Of a stretch of 64,000 nt of DNA, positions 32,772 through 39,963 are shown one piece after another; positions within the stretch are counted from its first letter, which is position 1; each line of letters begins with the position of its first letter. The DNA lies in assembly GCA_039026375.1 (NCBI GenBank), contig JBCCML010000014.1, forward strand, positions 1-64,000, written 5' to 3'. This stretch comes from Thermohalobaculum sp039026375 (lineage in GTDB: Bacteria; Pseudomonadota; Alphaproteobacteria; Rhodobacterales; Rhodobacteraceae). Made by a program: the position numbers and the translations under genes. The notes under the pieces were generated by a model, which worked only from the letters and a program-made list of their open reading frames with translations, was not told the origin of the DNA and searched no databases.

Positions 32772-33833
32772 TCAATCCTTCAGTCCGGACGAGCGGTAGA
32801 GCATCCAGTCCACCACAAAGTTGACGGCCACCGTCAGCAGCGCGATGGCCGCGGCGGGGATCAGCGGGGTTGGGTCCTCGAACGAGATCAGGGTCGCGTT
32901 GTCACGCACCATCGATCCCCAGTCGGCCGTGGGCGGCTGTATCCCCAGGCCCAGGAACGACAGACCCGCCAGCAGCAGGAACACAAAGCAAAACTCCAGC
33001 CCGTATTCTGCTACCAGCGGCGCGGTCGAGTTCGGCAGGATTTCCCGACGGATCAGGTAGCCCGTGCCCTCGCCGCGCAACTTGGCCGCTTCGATGTAAT
33101 CCATCACCACGACGTTGCCTGCGACCGCCCGGGTCAGGCGGAAGACGCGGGGGCTGTAGATGATGGCAATGACGATCACCAACACGTAGAGATTTGCGCC
33201 AAAGATCGACAGCATCAGCAGGGCGAAGATGATCGACGGGATCGACATGATCACGTCCGCAAACCGGCCCATGAACTGGTCGAACCAGCCGCCCTTGACC
33301 GCCGCCAGCAAGCCCGCAACGGCCCCCATCACGAAGGCCAGCGTGGTCGCCACCAGAGCCAGGCCCACTGTATTCCGCGCGCCATAGACGATGCGGCTGA
33401 ACATGTCGCGGCCCAACTGGTCACCGCCCAGCAACAGGTTCTCATCCGGTGGATCGAACGCACCGCCGATCACCTCCGCCTCGCCGTAAGGGGCGATGAC
33501 CGGGGCGAAGATCCCCATCACCGCATAGGTGAAGATCACGAACAGGCCAAAGCTGGCCGTCAGCGGCATGGTGCGGAACGCCTTGGCGGTCTCGGTCCCC
33601 GAGATGGTCACCAGGAATTCGCGCCACGCATAGGACGTGCCCGCGGCCAAGGCCAACAGGGCTGCGATCACCGTGATGGTCCACAGCGCGCCTTGCCCGC
33701 CGACGATGCCCACCACGAACGACACCAAGGTCAGCGTGAACAACAGCAGGAAGGCCGAGCGTTGCTGGAAATAGGCCGCAAGGCACGAGCCACCGATCAG
33801 CAGGGCGTAATAGCCGACAACGAAATAGTCCAT
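32772..33833 (-). CDS. dipeptide-type ABC permease with extra N-terminal membrane segments
   Basis: A 353-residue DppC-like permease. The ordinary part begins near residue 80 (TETAKAFRTMPLTASFGLFV) and carries LLGGDQLGRDMFSRIVYGARNTV and the coupling loop VVMDYIEAAKLRGEGTGYLIRREILPN. Before it lie about 75 residues with two or three additional hydrophobic helices (YYALLIGGSCLAAYF; AFLLLFTLTLVSFVVGIVG; LWTITVIAALLALAAG), which DppC proteins normally lack. GGGGGG-type ribosome sequence precedes the ATG, supporting the long start. It is translated between DppB-like and ATPase genes. Confidence 0.85.
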   Translation of the reverse strand: MDYFVVGYYALLIGGSCLAAYFQQRSAFLLLFTLTLVSFVVGIVGGQGALWTITVIAALLALAAGTSYAWREFLVTISGTETAKAFRTMPLTASFGLFVIFTYAVMGIFAPVIAPYGEAEVIGGAFDPPDENLLLGGDQLGRDMFSRIVYGARNTVGLALVATTLAFVMGAVAGLLAAVKGGWFDQFMGRFADVIMSIPSIIFALLMLSIFGANLYVLVIVIAIIYSPRVFRLTRAVAGNVVVMDYIEAAKLRGEGTGYLIRREILPNSTAPLVAEYGLEFCFVFLLLAGLSFLGLGIQPPTADWGSMVRDNATLISFEDPTPLIPAAAIALLTVAVNFVVDWMLYRSSGLKD

Positions 33834-33845
33834 GTTCCGCCCCCC

Positions 33846-34802
33846 TTACTTCGGATGCCTAAGACGCGGGTTCGTCAGAATAGATCCGACGTCCGCTGCC
33901 AGGTTCAACAGGATGAAGGTCGCCGCGAAGATCAGGCAGCAGGCCTGCACCACGGGGAAGTCGCGCTTCTGCACGCTGTCGACCAGAAGCTGTCCGATGC
34001 CCGGATAGACAAAGACCACCTCGACCAGCACCACGCCTGTAATCAGATAGGCCAGGTTCAGCGCCACGACGTTGATGATCGGCGCCCAGGCGTTGGGCAG
34101 CGCGTGGTGGACGATGACGCTCCACGGGCTGACACCTTTCAGCCGAGCCATCTCAATATAGGGCGAGGACAGCAGGTTGATGATCGCCGCCCGGGTCATG
34201 CGCATCATGTGCGCCATGACCACCAGCACCATGGTCAGGGCCGGCAGGAACGTGCGGTAAATCAGCTCGTTGAAAGTCATGTCGCTTTGCAGCGTCGAGT
34301 TCGGCGGGAACATCCCCGTCTTGACCGCGAAGTACAGGATCAGGATGTAGGCTAGGAAGAACTCGGGGCTGGAGATAAACGTCAGCGTCACGACGTTGGC
34401 GACCCGGTCAAAGATCGAGTTGCGCAGCAGCGCCACGATCACCCCCAGGATGATCGAGATCGGCACCGCGATCACCGCCGCATAGGCCGCCAGGAACAGC
34501 GTATTGGCAAACCGGGGGCCGATCTTTTCAGCGACGCGCTCTTCCGAGATCAGCGAGACCCCGAAATCCCCTGTCACGGCGCCGGCCAGCCAGCTTAGAT
34601 ATCGAACGGGGGCCGGATCGTTCAGGCCCATCTTTGCTTCCAGCGCCGCCACGTTTTCGGGCGTGGCGCCTTGGCCCAGCACCGCCTCGGCAACCGTACC
34701 GGGCAGCAGCTCGACCGCGAAAAAGATTAAAATCGAAATGACCAGAAGTGTTACCAGGCCAAGGCCGAGCCGCTTGGCCACAAGCGAGACGACGTCACCC
34801 AT
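33846..34802 (-). CDS. dipeptide-type ABC permease (DppB-like)
   Basis: A 318-residue inner-membrane permease with about six helices. LVAKRLGLGLVTLLVISILIFF is the standard N-terminal helix, and the coupling loop is SPYIEMARLKGVSPWSVIVHHALPNAWAPII. The ATG at 34802 follows GGAGGGGGGAA. It lies downstream of the Tat-type binding-protein gene, separated by a GC-rich hairpin. Confidence 0.9.
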   Translation of the reverse strand: MGDVVSLVAKRLGLGLVTLLVISILIFFAVELLPGTVAEAVLGQGATPENVAALEAKMGLNDPAPVRYLSWLAGAVTGDFGVSLISEERVAEKIGPRFANTLFLAAYAAVIAVPISIILGVIVALLRNSIFDRVANVVTLTFISSPEFFLAYILILYFAVKTGMFPPNSTLQSDMTFNELIYRTFLPALTMVLVVMAHMMRMTRAAIINLLSSPYIEMARLKGVSPWSVIVHHALPNAWAPIINVVALNLAYLITGVVLVEVVFVYPGIGQLLVDSVQKRDFPVVQACCLIFAATFILLNLAADVGSILTNPRLRHPK

Positions 34803-34893
34803 TTCCCCCCTCCGTTTTCCCCGCCGGCGCCTTCGGCCGATTTAGTTCTGGGAAGCCGGGGCAGGTCGGCGCGTCATGGGCCCCGGCAAGTCA

Positions 34894-34918
34894 GGGGGCG
34901 CCCCGCAGGGCACCCCCC
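34894..34918 (-). terminator. GC-rich hairpin after the binding-protein gene
   Basis: Runs of G and C (GGGGGCG at about 34894 and CACCCCCC ending 34918) form an imperfect stem 13 bases past the binding-protein stop, ahead of the permease gene. The placement matches the hairpins after the other two binding-protein genes in this window. Confidence 0.45.
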
Positions 34919-34930
34919 AAGTTCCGGTGC

Positions 34931-36541
34931 TTAGGCGAACCACCAGCGGTGGGTGCCGCGGGCGCCATCGCATTCCCAGCTGGCTGCCAGGCTGCCGCTG
35001 TGCTTGACGTTCTCGCGGCGCGCGTAGACGAAGTTCACGAACATCGGGATGATCGTGCCGCCATCGTCACGGGCCAACATGCACATCTCTTCGTACATCG
35101 CGGCGCGACGCTCTTCGTCCAGTTCGGCCTTGGCCAGCAACAGCAGCTCGTTGAACCGAGCATTCTGCCAGCGGGCTTCGTTCCAGGCCGCGTCGTCTTT
35201 GTAGGCCAGGGTGAACATGTTGTCCGGCGTCGGACGCGCGCCCCACTTCACGAAGACGAAGGGCTTTTTCAGCCAGACATCCGACCAGTAGCCATCGTTG
35301 GGCTCACGCACCGGCTGGATCGAGATCCCGGCCGCTTTTGCCTGCTCGGAGTAGAGCGTGACCATGTCAACCGCACCCGGCAGCACGCTGTCCGCGGCGG
35401 ACAGGCTGACCGACAGGTTCTCCATACCCGCCTGCTTCAGGTGGAACTTTGCCTTGTCAGGATCATAGGTCCGCTGCGGGATGCTTTCGGGGAAGTACGG
35501 CATGTTGGGCGAGACGTGGAAGTCATTGCCCGGGATGCCGGTGCCAAAGACGATCTTCTCCACGATCTCGTCGCGGTCCATGGCCAGTTTCAGCGCCATG
35601 CGCACGTCGACATTGTCGAAGGGCGCGGTGTCACAAAACATCGGCAAGGTGATGGCCGAACCCGACGGCACGTTGTCGATCTCGACATCGCGGCGACGGT
35701 TCAACAGCGCCATGGTCTTCAGATCGACCGACGAGATTGCATCCACGTCGCCCGTCACCAACGCCGTCTGGCGCGCGTTCGGGTCGTTCAGGATGGTCAT
35801 GTCGATGCGGTCGAACCAGGCGCCCTCGCGGTGCCAGCCGTCATGACGCACCAGTGACGTGCCGATACCGGGCTCGTGCTTATCGATCATGTAGGGACCG
35901 GCACCGATGCCGCTTTCCCAATCCAGCGTACCATCGGCTTTCGCCGGCAACATCGTCAGGTGGTAGTCGGTCATGATCCAGGGCAGATCGGCAAAACCCT
36001 GATCCAGCTCGATCACCACGTGGTGGTCGCCATCGGCGCGCACATCCGTGGCACTGGCCAGCAGCGCCTTGGCGGCCGAGGTCGAGGCCTCGCCCCGGTG
36101 GTGGTTCAACGAGGCGACGGCGTCCTTGGCCGTGAACTTCTGGCCGTTGTGGAACGTCGCGTCCTTGGTCAGCTCAAAGGTCCAGGTCTTGGCATCCGCC
36201 GACGCTTCCCAACCCGTGGCCATGTCGCCGCCAAGCTCGTTGGTGTTCGTGATCTCGGTCAGATAGCTGCGGTGCGTGTGCGCCAACTGGATCTGGCCGA
36301 CACTGGAATAGGTGCCCGGATCGTGGGTGTCGGACGTGTTGCCGTCATGGACCCCGAACCGGAACGTGCCGCCCTTCTTCGGGTTGGCCGCAGCCGAGGT
36401 TGTCCAAAGGCCCGTGGCTGCGCTGACCGTCAGGCCGGCTGCCGTGGCCGCGCTCATGAACTCGCGGCGATCGATGCGGCCCGTCCGGGCGGCAGCGGCC
36501 AGCTTGTCCAGCTTCATCTTGTTCTCTGTCGTTCGGGACAT
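34931..36541 (-). CDS. ABC transporter substrate-binding protein, family 5, Tat-type signal
   Basis: A 536-residue solute-binding protein. The N-terminus has IDRREFMSAATAAGLTVSAATG near 23-44, a twin-arginine (RR-x-F) export signal, suggesting folding in the cytoplasm before export. KKGGTFRFGVHDGN begins the mature part, and ATFHNGQKFTAKDAVASLNHHRGE (about 124-147) is the family-5 signature. The ATG at 36541 follows GGAGGCATC, excluding a 14-residue upstream extension. It is the first gene of a four-gene importer; the substrate is unknown. Confidence 0.88.
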   Translation of the reverse strand: MSRTTENKMKLDKLAAAARTGRIDRREFMSAATAAGLTVSAATGLWTTSAAANPKKGGTFRFGVHDGNTSDTHDPGTYSSVGQIQLAHTHRSYLTEITNTNELGGDMATGWEASADAKTWTFELTKDATFHNGQKFTAKDAVASLNHHRGEASTSAAKALLASATDVRADGDHHVVIELDQGFADLPWIMTDYHLTMLPAKADGTLDWESGIGAGPYMIDKHEPGIGTSLVRHDGWHREGAWFDRIDMTILNDPNARQTALVTGDVDAISSVDLKTMALLNRRRDVEIDNVPSGSAITLPMFCDTAPFDNVDVRMALKLAMDRDEIVEKIVFGTGIPGNDFHVSPNMPYFPESIPQRTYDPDKAKFHLKQAGMENLSVSLSAADSVLPGAVDMVTLYSEQAKAAGISIQPVREPNDGYWSDVWLKKPFVFVKWGARPTPDNMFTLAYKDDAAWNEARWQNARFNELLLLAKAELDEERRAAMYEEMCMLARDDGGTIIPMFVNFVYARRENVKHSGSLAASWECDGARGTHRWWFA

Positions 36542-36790
36542 GATGCCTCCGTTATCTCCCTGTGATCTCACTAAATCACGCATTCCAGCCCTTGGCCAGT
36601 GACCGAACCACGCTAATTTTCGACCTCCGCAAATTCTGCGGCCCCGGCACCCCCTGTATCCGACACTTTGGCCCCCGTCCCCGACTCAGGCCAAGCGGGG
36701 GGCGAAAACCACCGTCTCTGGACAATCCGGCGGCTGTGGCATTCCTGCACCTCCCCAGAAACTGCGAGGCGACAGGCCGCCTAGCCGCCA

Positions 36791-36816
36791 TTAACGATGG
36801 TTAACAGTTCGTTAAC
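36791..36816. promoter_or_regulatory. tandem CtrA-box-like TTAA half-sites
   Basis: TTAA occurs at 36791, 36801 and 36812. The last two form TTAA-N7-TTAAC (36801-36816), the exact consensus of the alphaproteobacterial cell-cycle regulator CtrA; the first two have N6 spacing. In GC-rich DNA such a cluster is unlikely by chance. The target could be the transporter operon, a small RNA, or the gene at 37118. Confidence 0.55.
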
Positions 36817-36932
36817 GCCTCACAGGGACCCTGGCCCCCATCCAGTTTCCCGGGCAGCGGCCGCACCCCCGGCGATCCCCCAGCGGCCGCGAGGATGTGT
36901 CCATGCGTATTCCTCGATGACGAAAACCTTTA

Positions 36933-36956
36933 AGCCCCCTGCTTCGGCGGGGGGCT
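36933..36956. terminator. stem with TTCG tetraloop
   Basis: AGCCCCCTGC (36933-36942), loop TTCG (36943-36946) and GCGGGGGGCT (36947-36956) form a 10-bp stem with one T-G wobble. On the minus strand it is followed by TTAAAGGTTTT. It may be a terminator or the 3' part of a small RNA. Confidence 0.5.
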
Positions 36957-36975
36957 GTTGGCGTCTCGCTGCACG

Positions 36976-36995
36976 AAACTTCATTCACGAAGTTT
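36976..36995 (+). terminator. AT-rich hairpin followed by T-rich sequence
   Basis: AAACTTC (36976-36982) pairs with GAAGTTT (36989-36995) and is followed by TATCTT. With the neighbouring TTCG hairpin it could end a short transcript. Confidence 0.4.
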
Positions 36996-37117
36996 TATCT
37001 TAAACGTCCTACAAATTGCTCCGGTGCCACACGGTGAAGGACGAATGAAGGACGGGTAAAGCTTTGCCCTGCCCCTAGCCCCGTCCCCCCGCAGCACCCC
37101 AACCTCCGGAGAATGTC

Positions 37118-37591
37118 ATGCCGCTGATGGATGCAGCCCAGATCATGATGGGCGAATTGCGTGAGGCCGCCCAATGGGAGGCCGAGCTATTGAACAACCT
37201 GGCCGAGACCAGGGCCCGCAAGGGCGAGCTGTTGGGCGCGCTCGACCGGTTGGGCCGCGCGATCCAGGGCGCGGAGCGCACGCGCCTGCGGGCCGAGATT
37301 GCCCGCATTCAGCTGCCCCTGATGCGCGCCCGGCGAAAGAGCTCGTACACCGAGGAGAAGGCCCAGGCGGTGCTGACCTTCCTGGCCACTACCGGCGGCA
37401 CGTTCACCACGGCCGAGCTTCAGGCATATCTGGCCGTCGAGGGGGTGATGACCCACAAGAACGACGCCGCCAGCTTCCTGCACCGACGGGTCAAGGAGGG
37501 CATGGCCGAACGCCTGCGCCGCGGCATCTACCGCACGGTCGACAGCCACCCGGACATCGCCAACCGACGGATGAAACTGGTGGGGCTATAG
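37118..37591 (+). CDS. hypothetical protein, coiled coil plus winged-helix-like region
   Basis: A 157-residue protein I cannot assign to a named family. Residues about 1-75 are charged and helical (AAQWEAELLNNLAETRARKGELLGALDRL), a probable coiled coil. Residues about 80-145 (EEKAQAVLTFLATTGGTFTTAELQAYLAVEG, then AASFLHRRVKEGMAERLRRGIYRTV) look like a winged helix. A DNA- or RNA-binding role is possible. The ATG at 37118 follows CCGGAGAATGTC. A ParB-like gene follows 80 bases downstream on the same strand. CtrA-like boxes lie about 300 bases upstream. Confidence 0.65.
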   Translation: MPLMDAAQIMMGELREAAQWEAELLNNLAETRARKGELLGALDRLGRAIQGAERTRLRAEIARIQLPLMRARRKSSYTEEKAQAVLTFLATTGGTFTTAELQAYLAVEGVMTHKNDAASFLHRRVKEGMAERLRRGIYRTVDSHPDIANRRMKLVGL

Positions 37592-37671
37592 CGCATCTGC
37601 CCCTCGGCACGGCGGGCGAACTGGGCTAGCCTGAGGCCCAAGCGACAGGAGTCGTAACGGGAGCAAACGCC

Positions 37672-37920
37672 ATGCTGGAACCACGCAACCTGCCCATTGA
37701 TGCGATCTATGTGCCCGCCAAACGCAAGCGGACGCTGGAGCCTGCCAAGGTCGACGAGATCGCCGAAAGCATGCTGGAGGAAGGCCAGCAGATCCCCATC
37801 CGCGTGCGCAAGGACGGCGACCGCTTTGTCCTGATCGAAGGCCTGCACCGGCTAGAGGCCCTCAAGGCACTGGGCGAAGAAACGGTGGTCGGGTACTTAG
37901 TCCAGGCGCGGATACGGTAG
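37672..37920 (+). CDS. small ParB N-terminal domain-like protein
   Basis: An 82-residue protein consisting of a ParB/sulfiredoxin-like domain only. KRKRTLEPAKVDEIAESMLEEGQQIPIRVRKDGDRFVLIEG (about 18-58) followed by LHRLEALKALGEETV is the family pattern; GLHRLEA takes the place of the usual GERR/GHRR phosphate-binding motif. No helix-turn-helix follows, so it is not a partition ParB. Such single-domain proteins occur in mobile and accessory regions. A GGGAG ribosome site precedes the ATG. It borders the AT-rich island. Confidence 0.75.
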   Translation: MLEPRNLPIDAIYVPAKRKRTLEPAKVDEIAESMLEEGQQIPIRVRKDGDRFVLIEGLHRLEALKALGEETVVGYLVQARIR

Positions 37921-38054
37921 GCGACAATACGTTCCGCGGGACGATGCCACCGCTCGCCGGCTGCATTCCAATGGCAAGTATCAGCCCAAACTAGCGCCGA
38001 CATCCCGGCAGCGGTGGCGAAAATTCCGTACGCGAGAAGCGTCCTGAGAAATCA

Positions 38055-38083
38055 ATGAAGCTGAAATTGCAATTGAGCTTCAT
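38055..38083. terminator. AT-rich bidirectional terminator-like hairpin
   Basis: ATGAAGCT (38055-38062) and AGCTTCAT (38076-38083) flank a partly self-complementary AATTGCAATT centre. GCAGCCTGTTTTATC follows on the plus strand. It lies between the convergent ParB-like and membrane-protein genes and marks the edge of the low-GC island. Confidence 0.6.
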
Positions 38084-38108
38084 GCAGCCTGTTTTATCTG
38101 TTGCTGCG

Positions 38109-38711
38109 CTAACCAACGATGCTCGACAGACGCTTGGTCACGAATCTTTCGGTTAATCCGGCAGCAACACCTACGATTGCCATTACTTCGCTAGAGAGCC
38201 CGACAGATGGAATGGAAATGATACCGGTCTCCAAGAGCATTGCTGCGATCAGCGCATTAAAACATCCGACGATAGGGCGGATCAGCGATTTAATGAGGCC
38301 CAGTCGATTTGACCCCTCAATGGAGAGATTGTCTCCTAGCGAAAACAATGTACTGATTGTTCCACCAAGAAATCCAAAAATTACGGCAACAAGATGTAAG
38401 TCAAACTTGGAAAATAAAGCGTCATTGAACGTCAAAATAAGAGCAATTAGAAGGACGAGAACCGAACCGAATAAAACAGTTAGTCTAGTTTGGATTTTCG
38501 TCCATCGGCTAATTCGCGACCATAGGTTAGATGTTGCCTCTTCGCATCGGGAGACAAGGGCAACAGCTTGTTTATCGTTGCCCTCAATCAACGCTTCGTA
38601 AGCATTGTCCAAGAGGTCTCGCCACTTCTCTTTCGCGTTGCTGTCTTTGTACACGTAGAGGTCGCATCGCGCTTTCTGGATTCGAGATAAAATTTCCTGC
38701 TGATCAGACAT
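38109..38711 (-). CDS. multi-pass membrane protein, partner of MBL-fold protein
   Basis: A 200-residue protein of unknown function. Residues 1-65 are soluble, helical and charged (SRIQKARCDLYVYKDSNAKEKW). Four hydrophobic segments follow: LTVLFGSVLVLLIALILTF (about 74-92), LVAVIFGFLGGTISTLFSL, IRPIVGCFNALIAAMLLETG, and VMAIVGVAAGLTERFV near the C-terminus. Gly-rich helices and LIRPIVG...GLTERFV recall a group of uncharacterised bacterial membrane proteins, but I cannot name it. The ATG at 38711 starts one base after the MBL-gene stop, so the two are translated together. Base composition is visibly AT-rich (21 of 60 G+C at 38341-38400). Confidence 0.75.
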   Translation of the reverse strand: MSDQQEILSRIQKARCDLYVYKDSNAKEKWRDLLDNAYEALIEGNDKQAVALVSRCEEATSNLWSRISRWTKIQTRLTVLFGSVLVLLIALILTFNDALFSKFDLHLVAVIFGFLGGTISTLFSLGDNLSIEGSNRLGLIKSLIRPIVGCFNALIAAMLLETGIISIPSVGLSSEVMAIVGVAAGLTERFVTKRLSSIVG

Positions 38712-38712
38712 A

Positions 38713-39621
38713 TTAATACTCAGTATAAAAGTTAGCTTCACGCGGGACGCTGAAGTCGAGATAAAATCGACCGTTGCGCCTGCTTGTGATCGAATACTTC
38801 GTTTCAATAGCACGTTTGTTTAAATTATTTACTTTCATACCCATGGTAAGCTGCGAGTATCTCGGATCGACATCTGAACGATCACCAAACTCCGAACCTT
38901 TTGAGAGCACACTCAATCTAGGAGGGCCTACAGCGTCTATCAGTGCCTTTGGGAATGCAGATTTATGCCCATGGTGTGGTGCGACGAGAACATCTATTCC
39001 GTCAGAAACTGCATCAAGGAATTCAGCACTGTTTTCCACCAGCCATTCCCAGCCAATTGTCTCGAGGTCGCCACCGAACAAGACATTCCACCCTCCAAAC
39101 TCCAAGAGTGTCACTATGCTTGAGTTATTGGTTATCTTACCGAACGCGAAGTCGGGATGGTTAGTTACCACATCCATAGGTATCTGGAATGTCTTGCGGT
39201 CAAATGCCCAGTTGGGCTTGTTCAGAACTCCCGCATGATCTCCGCGATACTTGTCGCATAACAGTCTTTTGTAGGTTGCAAGTTTGTCGCCCGTTGACAG
39301 ACTCTGAGTAGGAAATTCCTCCAGGCGACGACGGTGAAGCAATCCGGGAGGCAGCCTTTCGCACAAATCCTCTACGTTTCGAATGTGGTCTTCGTCAGGG
39401 TGTGAAACGGATAAAAGTGTAAGCGGGTACGATACCGTGCCGTAAGGTGAATACTCGACCATATTTTGGAGAAACTGACCGGGCCGTTTTAACTCAAAAA
39501 TGACATCAATTGGATTTGGTCGATCGGTGTGAGTTCCACAATCGATCATCAGGCTATAGCCATTATTGCAGACTGCTAGCGCACAGAGACCATTGGATAC
39601 GTCAAAGACCACGACTTTCAA
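38713..39621 (-). CDS. ComEC/Rec2-like metallo-beta-lactamase-fold protein
   Basis: A 302-residue soluble MBL-fold hydrolase. It starts MKVVVFDVSNGLCALAV and has LMIDCGTHTD (about 28-37). The metal motif is SVSHPDEDHIRN (about 71-82; H-x-x-x-D-H). The domain ends with LLEFGGWNVLFGGDLE (about 168-183) and VLVAPHHGHKSAF (about 210-222), the paired-His element of the ComEC C-terminal domain. No signal peptide or ComEC membrane part is present, so it is a cytoplasmic stand-alone form, probably a nuclease or phosphodiesterase. The start is TTG at 39621 with AAGGGGA 7 bases upstream; no in-frame ATG is nearby. Its partner membrane gene follows immediately. Confidence 0.8.
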   Translation of the reverse strand: MKVVVFDVSNGLCALAVCNNGYSLMIDCGTHTDRPNPIDVIFELKRPGQFLQNMVEYSPYGTVSYPLTLLSVSHPDEDHIRNVEDLCERLPPGLLHRRRLEEFPTQSLSTGDKLATYKRLLCDKYRGDHAGVLNKPNWAFDRKTFQIPMDVVTNHPDFAFGKITNNSSIVTLLEFGGWNVLFGGDLETIGWEWLVENSAEFLDAVSDGIDVLVAPHHGHKSAFPKALIDAVGPPRLSVLSKGSEFGDRSDVDPRYSQLTMGMKVNNLNKRAIETKYSITSRRNGRFYLDFSVPREANFYTEY

Positions 39622-39963
39622 ATGAATTTCCCCTTAAAACGTTCACAGTTTGTTCAGATATTGGCACGCATGTGGAATTTCAAGGTTAGCCTCCGATGGC
39701 CTGGAAGCTTCATACATGGAGCGCGAGCACCGTCCGGCGTCTGAGGTTTTGTCCCAGAACGTCTGCAATATGGTTTTACGTTTCAGAAGCTCAATTGCCT
39801 AACCACTTCCGAACTGGGCTGTCCTAGCATCTGTAACGTGTCCGCTTCCTGCGCAGAGCGGACATCCAGTTAGTCATCCAAAGGTCGAGATCCTAATACC
39901 GCCGGCGTGAATTGAAACCCGGGTTCGACACGAGGCGCTTGGCACGCCCCGTGCCAGTCTGAT
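39622..39963. other. intergenic region with small inverted repeats
   Basis: A 342-base gap upstream of the MBL-fold gene and downstream of the aldehyde dehydrogenase. TGTCCGCT (39839-39846) pairs with AGCGGACA (39857-39864). TGGCAC (39940-39945) pairs with GTGCCA (39951-39956), 8 bases past the dehydrogenase stop and a weak candidate for its terminator. AT-rich sequence at 39622-39670 probably holds the MBL promoter. No gene seen. Confidence 0.45.

Larger units (their letters stand above)
36542..37117. other. intergenic region with CtrA-like boxes and two hairpins
   Basis: A 576-base gap between divergent genes. It holds TTAA half-sites at 36791-36816, a TTCG-loop hairpin at 36933-36956 and a second hairpin at 36976-36995, listed separately. 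A small RNA between the boxes and the hairpins is possible. A short plus-strand frame (36797-37003) was judged non-coding. Confidence 0.5.

Noticed and set aside
36797..37003. 68-codon plus-strand frame through the TTCG hairpin
   Set aside because: Its sequence follows the hairpins; no ribosome site. Better explained as terminator or small RNA.
39918..39945. GGGTTCGACAC resembling a tRNA T-arm near the island edge
   Set aside because: No complementary T-stem or acceptor stem can be formed, so it is neither a tRNA nor a clear attachment site.
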